From: Priapulus caudatus
Taxonomy: Eukaryota > Priapulida > Priapulimorpha > Priapulimorphida > Priapulidae
Assembly (NCBI RefSeq): GCF_000485595.1
Contig: NW_014577491.1
Location: 107,568-127,989, forward strand
Length of the DNA: 20,422 nucleotides
Reading direction: 5' to 3'
The notes beneath the pieces are model-generated. The model searched no databases and had not been told where the DNA came from. It worked only from the letters and a program-made list of their open reading frames with translations. How positions within the stretch are numbered: position 1 is the first letter of the stretch; every line of letters starts with the position of its first letter. The position numbers and the translations under genes were made by a program. Below, one piece after another: positions 1-10,039 of the stretch.

Positions 1-3
1 ATG

Positions 4-6
<3 letters not shown>

Positions 7-34
<28 letters not shown>
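7..34. repeat. (TA)n microsatellite
   Basis: Uninterrupted alternating TA run near the left edge. Simple repeat, no coding potential. Confidence 0.9.
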
Positions 35-37
<3 letters not shown>

Positions 38-660
38 GAAAAGTTCTTATGATGCACGATATTCAGGTGTTATAGATAAAAAAGAATAATTCGACATTTA
101 GGATGGATCCATTTTGAATGGTCTCTTGATAATCATTTAGTTGCGCGATCAATAGGCGATCGTCACTTCGACCTAAGCGCCTTCTTCCGCCTTCTGCGAC
201 TGGTCGCAGGCATTCGCTGTCGGTCGCGTTGCCGTCGACCTAAGCACTCAGTCGCAGTGAGTTGCAGTGCATCGCGTCGCGTCACATTCAATCGCAACCC
301 GACCTAAGCCCGGCTTAAGAGTGAGTCATCCTCGCCTTGTGCTCTCTACTGTAAACTCTCTCTCAGTTCCGATACAAACCGCTTGTTCATTCACGATCTT
401 CTATTCTACTGTGTGGTTACATTTACAATATTTTTTTAATTTATTTATTAGTTTAAAATTACCTCTTCTAGGGCCTCTCTTCTTCTTAGTTCCTTCTCTC
501 CTCGTGGAGAATAGGATTGGCTTCTAGGGCCTACATCTGTGTTATTCATGTCTCTGCATACATGTGTTGTAAATCCAACCATAGCAATAGTATATATAGC
601 ATGTATACGTGATAATACATGCTATCAAGATGGTAATATCGGGAGTACGTATAACATGAA
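35..660. other. Non-coding stretch with CCTAAGC and GTCGC motifs
   Basis: No gene recognised. Between about 150 and 320 the motif CGACCTAAGC occurs three times (near 169, 237 and 299), mixed with many GTCGC/GCGAC words, which makes this part GC-rich against an AT-rich background. It looks like a degenerate repeat or satellite fragment. An 86-codon open frame on the plus strand (267-527) resembles nothing I know. Confidence 0.4.
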
Positions 661-928
661 TAAGTGATGCTACGGTGGTTAAATGTCGATCATCCCGTCA
701 CGTGTGTTTCTAGGTTCATGGACACGCACAGTGTGACACATATGCATGCACGCGTCGCCTTCCAGGCCTGTGTGCGGCCAGGCAGCTACAAGGTAGGCCC
801 ACAGACCATCGGCGCCAGTCACACGATCGACCCACACTTCAGCAACAATGAGATCGAATGGTACACGAAGGAGCGTGGCGCTACAGCTCTCTACGGACTG
901 TTGGTGAAGGTGGAGCAGTGACACAACA

Positions 929-1177
929 CGACTACAGGTGGCAGCACCTGCACGACTACAGGTGGCAGCACCTACACCCGATGACCTACAGGTGGCAGCA
1001 CCTGCACGTGATGTCCTATAGGTGGCAGCACCTGAACGCGATGTCCTACACGTGGCAGCACCTGAACGCGATGTCCTACAGGTGGCAGCACCTGAACGCG
1101 ATGTCCTACAGATGGCAGCACCTGAACGCGATGTCCTACAGGTGGCAGCACCTGCACGCCATGTCCTACAGGTCGTT
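929..1177 (+). repeat. Minisatellite of paired E-boxes, 24/30-bp period
   Basis: Eight units, the first spacing 24 bp and the later ones 30 bp or close to it, each centred on the imperfect palindrome CAGGTGGCAGCACCTG (935-950, 959-974, 989-1004, 1019-1034, 1049-1064, 1079-1094, 1109-1124, 1139-1154). Because 30 is a multiple of three and the unit lacks stops in several frames, long repetitive open frames appear on both strands; one would read as a ten-residue repeat. I regard these as artefacts of the array. Each unit carries two facing CANNTG E-boxes, mostly CAGGTG and CACCTG. Confidence 0.85.
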
Positions 1178-1258
1178 AACACGACGTCGGCGGCGACCAT
1201 CGTCACGGTGACAAGCAACCCGCCTTTGTCCGCGCGTAGTCATCTGGACAGAGGTTAT

Positions 1259-1635
1259 TCATTCGTTCACTCGCTCACTCACTCACCCAAACTCACTCGC
1301 TCACCCACTCAGTCACTCACTTACTCACTCCTTCACTCACCCACTCACCCTCTCACTCGCTCACCCACTCAGTCACTCACCCTCTCACTCACTCACTCAC
1401 TCACTCACTCACTCACTTTTCACTCACTTTCACTCACTCACCCACCCACTTAATCCCTAACTCACTCGCCACTCACTCACTCACTCACTCACTCACCCAC
1501 TTATTCCCTAACTCACTCACGCACTCACTCACCCACTTAATCCCTAACTCACTCGCTCAATCACCCACTTAATCCCTGACACACTCAATCACTCACGCAT
1601 TCACTAACTCACCACTCACTCACTCACTCACTCTT
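1259..1635. repeat. (ACTC)n-type minisatellite
   Basis: A roughly 380-bp array of CACTCACTCACTC with higher-order variants such as CACCCACTTAATCCCTAACTC repeated three or more times. Low complexity; the open frame reading through it is serine/leucine/threonine-rich filler. Confidence 0.9.
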
Positions 1636-1639
1636 ATTC

Positions 1640-2815
1640 ACACATTCAATCCAAATTCGCCAATTCTGAATTGATACCAGTTACAACCGAATAAATGTCT
1701 CTCGTATTGTATGCCCCAGTTTTTGATACCTGCATACAGTATGACACTGGGCTGTGCATTTTGGTATTTTGTGTCACGAGACACAGCCACTTACTACATA
1801 CTACTCCCAATAGTGTTGGCTCAATGTCAACGAGTATCTGCACAGTTTCAATGTGGAGAATGTGCCATCATAATGTTACACGCGAAATCTAAACGTCAGG
1901 GACTTTTCATTATAGTATAGTAGAATTTTCATATATATCATTTCATAGTAGAATTTTTCATCCTAGTTGCATACTGCATTTCATGTCAGACAAAAATGGG
2001 AAGAGAGGTGTTCGAGACTGGCGTGGTTTCCTTACTACACGCACAAATTACCATTATATTACTGTAAAGTAGTAGGGGTACGTTCATTGACTGCTTGTAC
2101 AGATGAGGATGTGTTCTGTAATGTCCGAGTTGATTGGTGCGCGTTTCATCACTGGTCAGCATTATTCTTGAAATTGGTCACTAGTCAACGTAGAGAAGCC
2201 TATGTGCAAGAGCGAAAACAGTTGGCGATACGCGGCGTGTCAGCAAGTGCGGTCGCGTAAAACAAGGATGTTTGTATATTTATTTGTATTTACATAAGGA
2301 TGAGAGTTTTCAAGTGAACAAACGAGGAGTTACTGCATAAGACATGTAGAGTGCACCACCGGTCACGACCCGCAGCGCTCGCTTAAGTCGGGAGTGCTTT
2401 GTTTCTGATCGGTGACAGTGTGTGCGTGTGCGTGTGCTCACGCATTTATGGTGGATACGTTACTGTACATGCTTGTTGTATAGATGCCGGGTACTGTGAT
2501 ACCGCTGTTGGAATTTAGTGAGATAGGAACCCTAGGAGCTGTGCTCGTGAACGAATCGCTCTTTCGTTGGAGGATGCACCGTTTTCATTTTATTACTTAG
2601 TTGTCTGCATGGGGGTGAAAGGTCACCCTCACGAACTGCGCACAACGTCCGGAGCACACTCCAGAGACAACCCTCACGTTTGCCGCAGTGGCTTTTAGTT
2701 GTAATATTTGTGTCTCTGTGGACAAAGGAGATGTTTTTTCGGCAATAGCTAGCGATGAAGATCGGCGCAAGATGGAGGTGTATATTATGCTCACTGCATC
2801 ACATATCCGTGTTGC
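1640..2815. other. Intergenic stretch, no gene recognised
   Basis: Mixed-composition DNA. The longest open frames (1967-2260 plus, 97 codons; 2597-2794 minus, 65 codons) have no recognisable motif and no convincing splice context. A short GTGTGCGTG run lies near 2420. Confidence 0.4.
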
Positions 2816-2819
2816 CGAT

Positions 2820-3295
2820 TCACTGAGGCATCGCGTTGTCTAACATACACACCGTGTCATGTCTCAGACGCATTGCAGTGTCTCACACATGGGTCGCGTT
2901 TTGTCTCACATAGGCATCACATTGTGAGACGTATGAGACTTGCTGTCAGACAGGTGCGTCATTATGTCTCACATATCACGCTGCTGTCTCACATATATCG
3001 TGCTGCCTTTATATGCATCATGCTATTTCACATTTTGGATATGTTGTCAAACATAGGAATCATGCTGTATCACAAGGCTATCATGTCGTATCTCATATTC
3101 GTTATATTGTCTAACATTGTGATCATGCTGTCTCACATCTTGGCTATGATGTAGCACATAGTAATCGTGATGTAGCACATGGTAATCATGCTATAGCACA
3201 TGGTAATCATGCTATAGCACATGGTAATCATGCTATAGCACATGGTAATCATGCTATAGCACATGGTAATCATGCTATAGCACATATTGGATATC
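2820..3295 (+). repeat. Degenerate GTCTCACAT satellite ending in a 21-bp tandem array
   Basis: From 2820 to about 3150 words of the form GTCTCACAT and ATCATGCT recur at irregular spacing. They grade into a homogenised array with exact 21-bp spacing: CATGCTATAG starts at 3187, 3208, 3229, 3250 and 3271. The right end looks recently amplified from an older degenerate satellite. The heptapeptide-repeat frame on the minus strand is a by-product. Confidence 0.85.
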
Positions 3296-3299
3296 TCAC

Positions 3300-4400
3300 A
3301 TATGAATCGCGATGTCTCGTCAAAAGTCGGGTTTGGTCCGAGTTTTTGGCGCAGCGTTTTGGCTCGGTTAAATGCTCTCAGCGACTTAGTCACATGGTAG
3401 ATGTTTTTATTAGAAGTTTCTTCACGCGTGGTGTGATCATTCCTATACATAATACTCATTCACTGTTCACGTGCTTCGACGAATGCAACCACGGAAAGTT
3501 TTCTATATATCGCATGTGGCTGAATGAATGAGACCGGCTCCATCATACACTGTATGTACTGCTGAGGCATTTCTGTGTATGAATGTATTTATTTTAATTG
3601 TAAAATATAAACGATTATGAGTACTTTGTTATTATCCGTATCAGAAATCTTCTTGTAATATTTTGTTTTTTGGTTATAGGCACCCCCAGCGAGTGGTAGT
3701 GATTGCGTATTAGACACGTACGCTGCTACAATGATGTTATACACCTATATGAAAACGTGATACAACTAAAAACTATGACTGTACTTCACCTCGTGTGTAA
3801 AATCTACGGGTTAAATTAATAATGTAACAGACATACCCTTATTTATACTGGAAGTCGCTAGACAGGTACTGGTTCCTACTTCTAATATCGGTAAGAAGTC
3901 AGTAGGATCTGGTCTGTGTCAGTACACACCGACGAAACAGTGGACGAACGATTTATATATGGTATAATAGTTCTTTAATCAAAGCTTTGAGAAATAATAC
4001 ATTTAACAATACATACTAAATCGTGTATATAGTAAAAACGTCGGTAATGATTAAAGTTGAATCGCAGTTAATATCACAGACCCATGTATCGATATACACA
4101 TTTCAAATTTAACAAAACTGTTTACCATGGAGGTATAATCGTGATCATAGCTAATTGCTACTCATAATACAGCATCGAAAGGACACTCCTGTGACTAGTT
4201 GATAAAATCAGCGTAACAAAAACATTTAGAAAAATATATAAAATTCTTAGTGGGTTTAAAATTAGAAAAGGATTTACCATCATTTTGTGATCACAGAGTT
4301 GTCATTATAATGGCCCACTACGACCGCGATCTGGTGATCATGCGCGTTATTGCGCCATCGCACCCCATGAGTCATCGATCACCGTTCCTCTCCTATGTTA
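3300..4400. other. AT-rich downstream flank of the gasdermin-like gene
   Basis: No coding exon recognised on either strand. On the minus strand, downstream of the stop at 4404-4406, possible polyadenylation signals are ATTAAA (plus 3974-3979) and AATAAA (plus 3588-3593). Both are unproven. Confidence 0.35.
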
Positions 4401-4403
4401 CTC

Positions 4404-5374
4404 TTAGTCAGGTCTAGGAGGAACGGGAGGAGCCTCCTCGTTGTCAGTGGATGCGCCTACAAGTGTAGTTGCAAATGCAGGCTCACTTACATGTTTGATG
4501 TAGGTATCATATAATAAGTTAATAATATAAGTTATAGTATAATATTGAATAGGAGCGTGTGGGCGGGAATCACGGGATTTAGTTTCATTGAGTTCGTCTC
4601 TGACGCTTAGGCGAAAATATTTGCCGAAACCTTAGCAGTGACTAGTAATTAGCAGTGACTAGTTAGAACTTAGCAGTGAACGACTAGTTTCGACTCGTGG
4701 TGGTCTCATCGGGACCGTCTAACTTTGGCGTCGTCTCGATGGACGATACTGAGGATCATTGCTCTCTCATACATATACTCTTGTGTATGAATAGTGTATA
4801 CATAGAATAAAATATCACCGGGGTGCGAAATTTTTTTCCCCACGAGAGTTCCGGACACCAGCCAATCAGCGCACTTCATTCACTCGACTTCCTCGAAGCA
4901 ACAATGTAAAATTTATACACCCTAACCCTAACACTAACTATAATACAACCAGGTTTGTCTTATATACGCACTATATATTACAAAACACTATCTGTGGTGG
5001 GTCCGGAACTCTCGTGGGAAAAAAATATATGATGTACTCGCGGCCCAATGCGTGGTTACAATACGCACAAGGCGCTTTGCTAATACATCACCCGACCTTC
5101 GCATTTTCTCCTTTATTAGACCTACCTGGAGGTGTGGGGAGCCCGTCCTTGGGGTTGCGCTTTGCAGGCTTTAAGCTGGCGTTCAATTTACTGTCTTCAG
5201 CGGGAGTGGTCGGTAGTATGTCCCGCGGATCTCTGCGTGCGCATGATCGTAAATATCTCACTCATCATTCAAACTCATTAGTAGTCACGCAAAGTTTAGC
5301 AGATGTATGTATACGATTATTAGATGTCTTTTGATATAAAGGCAGAGACGGCATGTACTCGGTTTGCCAAGGAT

Positions 5375-5448
<74 letters not shown>

Positions 5449-6304
5449 GAGAGAAAGAGAGAGGGAAACAGATTTGATTCTAAATATCTATGATACTAAC
5501 CAACTGCAAAAAAAATTTACTTACATTTACCGATCCTAATCGAGACACTATTTCCCCCTTACACCCAGTTTGCGTGATCGTAAATAGATTACGTATATAA
5601 AAGAAGATAGACCGTCATCAATACAAACCTCTTTAACGACCGACGCGACCACGTCGACGACCTCCGCTGGGTGAGCTTGCTGCCACCTATGTGCGGACCG
5701 ACGACGCCGTGCGAGTCGAGCGGGAACTTCTGGTACGTGAACCCGATCGGGATTTCTCCCGTTAGTTTCTTAGAGGCCTCGTTGGGACCGACGCGAGTCG
5801 TGAGTTCTAGACTGTCGACGACGTAAACCTCGACGATGACGTAGATCTTCCTCGCCTGCTCCAGCCCTGCATGTGACACATAGCAGTGATTGATTACATA
5901 AAAGCTTTGTAGGCTAATTGCCAGCTTATTGTTGTTAATCCTTGCGTAACCTTGCGTTAACCTTGCGTAATCGGTTGAGAGCAGTTATGCTAATGGGAAT
6001 CAGTTTTTGCTGGGCCAGAAAGAAAGGTAGATATAAGTACTGGCATAGCATCCAGGGATATCAGAATGCAATTTTGTGGTTGTGAGATTCCAGGCAACAG
6101 AATTAATGTTGTTGATTGAAAAAATTAGTACGAGCTCAATGCCTATATTAATATCTGTTATTGTCGTGTATAGCCTACAAATAAATAAATAAACGAACGA
6201 ATAAATAACTAAATTATTTATTTATTTAATTAATTAATACAGGATTTATTGCTGACACAGCAGAAGTTTACCAACATCTCCATTCACACACAGACACACA
6301 CGAG

Positions 6305-6361
<57 letters not shown>

Positions 6362-7072
6362 GCGCGCGCACGCATGTTGGACGTCTGTGAGAGAGGTATA
6401 TAATGCGCGCATGCGTGTGTGGGCATATAACCCCTCATTTCTTCATTTTGTAATGGGAATATTTTGTGGTTAAAAAGTTAGTGCAAAATGTTTTTTTTAC
6501 GGGTTCAACAATGTCACGAGCAATATTTCGAAAACCACCAAACGTTTTGTCACGTTACCTGGGCACGCCATATCCAATACGAGGTCACCTTGGTTCATCG
6601 TTAGCGGCGATATATTTTTTCTGCATCCGTTTAATTTCAATTTGATGGACTTCATCACACCGTTCTGCGTGTCCTCGATGTTGAGCGAGTATTGCTGGTT
6701 CAGATTCTGCTCTTCGGTGATCGGTTGCTTACAGTGCCCCAGCATCTTCGCGTTCGTCTCCTTCTTCGACACGACCTCGTCAAGATGGCCGATGACACGA
6801 TAGGAGTACGGCTTGCGCATGAGCCGATTGAAGGTGCCCTTGTCCTCCTTAACGACTACGTGAAGCAGGTTGTAGCTGTGCGCCTCGGCCAGGAAGGGAA
6901 CCATGATGACCCCAGCGCCGAAAAAATCCTCGCCGACTTTCTCCTTAACGATACTCCAGGTCAGCGACGGGTCGCATCCCGTGAGCTCTGCGTACGTGTG
7001 CGCGTCCATTAGCGACGGCGGGTAGATGCTGAGTATCTGTAGATGTTTGGCAACGACCGAACGACGCTTCAT
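4404..7072 (-). CDS. Gasdermin-like protein, N-terminal domain only, four exons
   Basis: Exons on the minus strand: 7072-6559, 5866-5629, 5232-5126 and 4456-4404. Lengths 514, 238, 107 and 53 sum to 912 nt (303 aa plus TAA), and every junction keeps one open frame. Boundaries read CAG|GTAACG, ATGCAG|GG, GAG|GTTTGT, CGCAG|A, CCAG|GTAGGT and TTGTAG|GC. ATG at 7072 is the first after an in-frame TAG (7106-7108); ATG at 7009 is an alternative. Gasdermin-like signs are VPFLAEAHSY (58-67) followed by LLHVVVK (69-75), PYSY (88-91), LDEVV (97-101), SIKLKLNG (142-149) and IYVIVEV (179-185). This order matches the pore-forming domain of gasdermins, whose cleaved or released form perforates membranes in pyroptosis. 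Residues 250-303 look disordered and end in APPVPPRPD, an SH3-ligand type. No autoinhibitory C-terminal domain is visible, and a segment between 149 and 172 seems shorter than in vertebrate members. Family call is by eye. Confidence 0.5.
4619..4690 (+). repeat. Short TTAGCAGTGA(CTAGT) repeat
   Basis: Three near-copies of TTAGCAGTGACTAGT, the third with an inserted ACG. Lies in intron 3 of the gasdermin-like gene. Confidence 0.6.
4839..5018. mobile_element. 180-bp inverted-repeat element (MITE-like)
   Basis: Perfect 18-bp terminal inverted repeats CCCACGAGAGTTCCGGAC (4839-4856) and its complement (5001-5018). Outside them lie a T7 run (4831-4837) and an A7 run (5019-5025), so the symmetry extends further with one bulged base. 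No coding capacity and no clear target duplication. The interior contains telomere-like ACCCTAACCCTAACACTAAC from 4919. It lies in intron 3 of the minus-strand gasdermin-like gene. Confidence 0.65.
5376..5463 (+). repeat. (GA)n microsatellite
   Basis: Nearly pure GA run with a few AAAG interruptions, inside intron 2 of the gasdermin-like gene. The Arg/Glu-rich open frame through it (5324-5539) is an artefact. Confidence 0.9.
5938..5970 (+). repeat. Triplicated CCTTGCGTAA
   Basis: Three tandem near-copies of CCTTGCGTAA in intron 1 of the gasdermin-like gene. Confidence 0.6.
6284..6372. repeat. (CA)n microsatellite with (CG)n ends
   Basis: CA run flanked on both sides by GCGCGCGC, a composition prone to Z-DNA. 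Lies in intron 1 of the gasdermin-like gene. Confidence 0.9.
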
Positions 7073-7135
7073 GAGCACGCGCGCGCTGTCACACACGTTC
7101 GTCTGCTAACTTGCCTTTGGGCGACCCGAACGGTG

Positions 7136-7149
7136 GTCGCCTTGGTAAC
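7136..7149 (+). promoter_or_regulatory. RFX X-box match, 2-nt spacer
   Basis: GTCGCCTTGGTAAC fits GTNRCC-N(0-3)-RGYAAC at every constrained position. It lies 63 bp upstream of the gasdermin-like ATG, within the distance typical of X-boxes. Confidence 0.55.
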
Positions 7150-7221
7150 GGGGGAGTGACGCGAAGCTGTTTCATTGCGTCACTGCACAATGGAGGAATG
7201 ACAAGACAAGGCTGCGCGCGT

Positions 7222-7234
7222 GTTGCCTAGCAAC
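7222..7234 (+). promoter_or_regulatory. RFX X-box match, 1-nt spacer
   Basis: GTTGCCTAGCAAC fits GTNRCC-N(0-3)-RGYAAC fully and is itself a palindrome (GTTGC-CTA-GCAAC). It lies 86 bp from the first X-box and 203 bp from the dispanin ATG. Confidence 0.6.
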
Positions 7235-7437
7235 CTAGCTAGGACTGTAACTCGCAGCAAACTCGCTGAAATTCGCGAGTGAATAACTTGAAAACGTCTT
7301 TCCGGCGCGTAATGCGGGCGTACTGCATGGTGCACTGAATCGCGCGTGTTCTATAGAGCAATCTCGGTGCATGTCATTCTAAAACCAGATCGCTAACGAA
7401 ACGTCTCCACTAACCATTCATCGCAAGAGAATATTTG

Positions 7438-8829
7438 ATGCAGGTATCGCCGCAGTATCCGGGACAGATGAACAGTGCGTACACGGGTGACCTTCCCCCG
7501 CCGCCTGCCTACGATGAAGCCGTGACTAACAACTACGCCACGCAGTATTCCTCGCCTCTAGGCACTTCATTCGGAATTAACCAAACAACAGGAGAGGACG
7601 CGGGAAATGTAGCAGTTCCACCGGCGACGGTGCCGGCAGCGGGTGGCCGCGTTGGAGCGGGAACATTACGTTTTGCTCAGTTTATAAACGGATTTCTCCC
7701 TGCTTCCTTTATTGCTGTGGTAAATATCTTTATTTGCTTCACGTACCATAAAAAGGGTTCGATATGCACGTATAATATATCCTATTGCATCAACGAATTC
7801 AGAAAGTGTGGTATAAACTGACGTCCTGAACTTTAAATTGGAAGGAATAGCCGTAAACCGAACGACAGTGTGTGCATGACAACAGAGACGGTTCAGAAAA
7901 AAATTAGAGAGAATGAAATAATTGCAAATCGAAGAGAAGTGTGTGACAACAGAGTCAATAGAGTCAGAGTGTCATAGTATGCGAAATACAGAACGATTGA
8001 ATCTAGAAGACGATATAACTCTCATAAAATAAATTACAAATATGGTTTATAATTGTTTATGTTAACAGGCAGCAGGAGCGAACCCCGAAACAGCTATAAA
8101 AGATTATAGAATTGAGGCAATATTGTGTTGCGTCGTATGTTTTCCCTTGGGAATTCCGGCCCTGTGGTATTCAAAAAAGGTATGTAAGAACGGGAGGAAT
8201 ACATATGTAATATTTTTGCTGCATTATAAATATATGTAAATTAAGCCAACATAAACATGAGAATTTCAGAGTGAAGTGGCACGTGGAATCTAGTGAAACA
8301 GATAGGCGGCAAACGTGTAAAAACACTTTACTACGCGATGGAATGCCGATAAAAAGGCCCTACAATACTATTACTATAACTATACTACACAACAAATCCC
8401 TACTACTTCTCAACGATATATTTTTGTTATTATCACAATATCGCTGCTGTTCTACCACGCACATGCGTGGAATGAATAATCTAATCAAATCGTCAATAAT
8501 CACTTTGCGTATGTTCGTTGATGCTGCTACTATTACTAGGTATTATTATAATACTGCCATAAGGAGTAAATTGTTAGCTACTAACTCTACATGAACGTGG
8601 TTTACAGGTGAGAAAGAGCGTAGGTGAAGGAGACTTCGACGCTGCGCGACGCTACTCCTCACGGGCTAAATATCTGTCAACTGGCGGCATCCTCATCTGT
8701 ATGATGCTGATCTCCTGGAAGGTGGCTACTGGCGGATTGTTTTCAGAGACATGGAATGAAGACGGTGACTCAGAGGAACACGAGTTTGTAAACTGGACAG
8801 AGGAAATCAGAGATGAGATTTACGATTAA
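7438..8829 (+). CDS. Dispanin/CD225 (IFITM-like) membrane protein, three exons
   Basis: Exons 7438-7719, 8069-8179 and 8608-8829, all phase 0, joined across GTG|GTAAAT ... TTAACAG|GC and AAAAAG|GTATGT ... TTTACAG|GT; 204 aa. The N-terminus is disordered and proline-rich with PPAY at residues 22-25, a PPxY motif of the kind bound by NEDD4-type WW domains. The CD225 domain covers about 103-170: a membrane-associated stretch with Cys114, Cys115 and Cys118 (typical palmitoylation positions), PLGIPALWYSKKV, then the signature GDFDAARRYSSRAK (139-152) and a second hydrophobic segment. The C-terminus is unusually acidic. Family members are small vesicle and plasma-membrane proteins, including the interferon-induced antiviral IFITMs and neuronal PRRT/SynDIG proteins; which job this one has cannot be told. 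CAG|GTATCG at 7441 could instead mark an acceptor, so an upstream exon is possible. Confidence 0.75.
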
Positions 8830-8895
8830 AGACGATTTATTTTGTGGAAAGTCACGTTATTGTTGCAGTTTTATTTGCAATGTCTTGCAAATAAT

Positions 8896-8901
8896 AATAA
8901 A
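8896..8901 (+). terminator. Polyadenylation signal AATAAA, dispanin gene
   Basis: AATAAA 67 nt after the stop codon. A second AATAAA lies at 9280-9285 and could serve a longer 3' UTR. Confidence 0.6.
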
Positions 8902-9318
8902 AACTTTGTAAATAATCGCACTAGCAACTAATTCACCTGTCCTATACTCACTTGCTAAGATTGACAATCAGTTCTAGCCAAACATTGTTGCGATTAGACG
9001 TTCAAGAAAGTTCTTGGGAACAAAGTGTCACAAAGTAGACATTTTGATGTGCACAAAACTGGTGTTGGTCAGCTAACTTAGAAATAGTATCCAAATGGGA
9101 CATCTATCCTACCCAGATGGACTGGACAATTGTTTTTTAATATATTAAAATGACATATCATGGGAATCAATGTTCTTTCACACCTGTTTTATATTTTTAC
9201 TTGCGATTTTATTCATAGCTATTTTATTCAGCATTTTCAGAGAATCATATACATTGTATAAACCCACGATAGATGTCTCAATAAAATGAACAATTCAGTG
9301 TCAATTAATGTTATATAT
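8902..9318. other. AT-rich spacer, no gene seen
   Basis: Possible extended 3' UTR of the dispanin gene up to the AATAAA at 9280-9285. Nothing else recognised. Confidence 0.4.
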
Positions 9319-9730
9319 AGCTGCGTTCACACGTATACACGGCTTAGCTGGTACCGTACTTAGTTAGTGCTAAGTCCGGTTAAAATGCGTTCACACGAGA
9401 TACACGAGATTCGAGGCTTAGCTAGCTAGGTATAATATAGACTGGTATCCGGTCGACAGTTCCACACGCTACCCTAACGTCGTGCAGGGAACGGGTAGAA
9501 GTCTAGGATAGAGCGCTACAGTTTCGCAATTCACACGAACAATGCGTTCACAATGCGCGAACAACACGAACAATGCTTTCACACGACAATCAATACGCGG
9601 CCAGCGTGGTGCCGAATATACGCGGCTTAGTTGGCGCAGAATATGATTCCGCGCTAAGCAAGCCGTGGCTAAGCAAGCCGCGTATATTTTAGCGTGTGAA
9701 CGCAACTAAACTCCTCGTGTGAACGCAGCT
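9319..9730. mobile_element. 412-bp foldback/MITE-like element
   Basis: Perfect 15-bp terminal inverted repeats AGCTGCGTTCACACG (9319-9333) and complement (9716-9730), flanked by TAT on both sides (9316-9318, 9731-9733), a weak 3-bp duplication in AT-rich DNA. The word GCGTTCACACGA and variants recur inside. A second internal inverted repeat, AATATACGCGGCTT (9615-9628) against 9675-9688, forms a nested hairpin. No coding capacity. Confidence 0.7.
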
Positions 9731-9735
9731 TATGA

Positions 9736-9741
9736 TTTATT
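9736..9741 (-). terminator. Candidate NUBP1 polyadenylation signal
   Basis: AATAAA on the minus strand about 300 nt downstream of the NUBP1 stop, just outside the 412-bp element. Confidence 0.35.
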
Positions 9742-10039
9742 TTTAAATTTTACCCACAATTTATCTGTGAACAGATGAAATCATAATAATGAAAACACAT
9801 GACCATGTATTGAGTATATAATCTTGCGTAAGCTAACACAATGGATATTACAAGGACACATTTTGTTATCACTTTCATTCAGATTGTAGATGCTCCAAAA
9901 AATAGCCAATGTTCATGCAACAAAAATGCCTCATGCATTGATAGTGATTCTCATGAGCAGAAACATCCTGAATTCACTCCCCATTGTTTGCACACACGTA
10001 TCAACATCGCTCTCCCGCACCTATACTTGTCGTTCATCC

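Larger units (their letters stand above)
7073..7437. promoter_or_regulatory. Head-to-head promoter region shared by the gasdermin-like and dispanin genes
   Basis: 365 bp separate the two divergent start codons. The stretch is richer in CpG than its surroundings, has no TATA box that I can place, and carries two RFX X-box matches plus CRE-like GTGACGC (7156-7162) and GCGTCAC (7177-7183) as an inverted pair. Bidirectional promoter function is inferred from the arrangement. Confidence 0.5.

Noticed and set aside
929-1177. Possible CRISPR-like array
   Set aside because: Repeats are directly abutting with no unique spacers and the DNA is eukaryotic.
679-1453. Long open frames on both strands through the minisatellites
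   Set aside because: They are created by a 30-bp stop-free unit and an ACTC array; no start context, splice sites or family resemblance.
1967-2260. 97-codon open frame, plus strand
   Set aside because: No recognisable motif, ordinary length for chance, no splice support.
4371-4426. Short inverted repeat around CCGTTCCTC/GAGGAACGG
   Set aside because: Nine-base arms without flanking duplication, partly within the last exon; chance is likely.
5014-5334. 106-codon plus-strand frame
   Set aside because: Antisense to a phase-consistent exon (5126-5232) of the gasdermin-like gene and begins in the arm of the 180-bp element.
6692-7012. 106-codon plus-strand frame
   Set aside because: Shadow of gasdermin-like exon 1.
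8271-8594. 107-codon plus-strand frame
   Set aside because: Falls inside intron 2 of the dispanin gene; low-complexity Ile/Thr/Leu composition.
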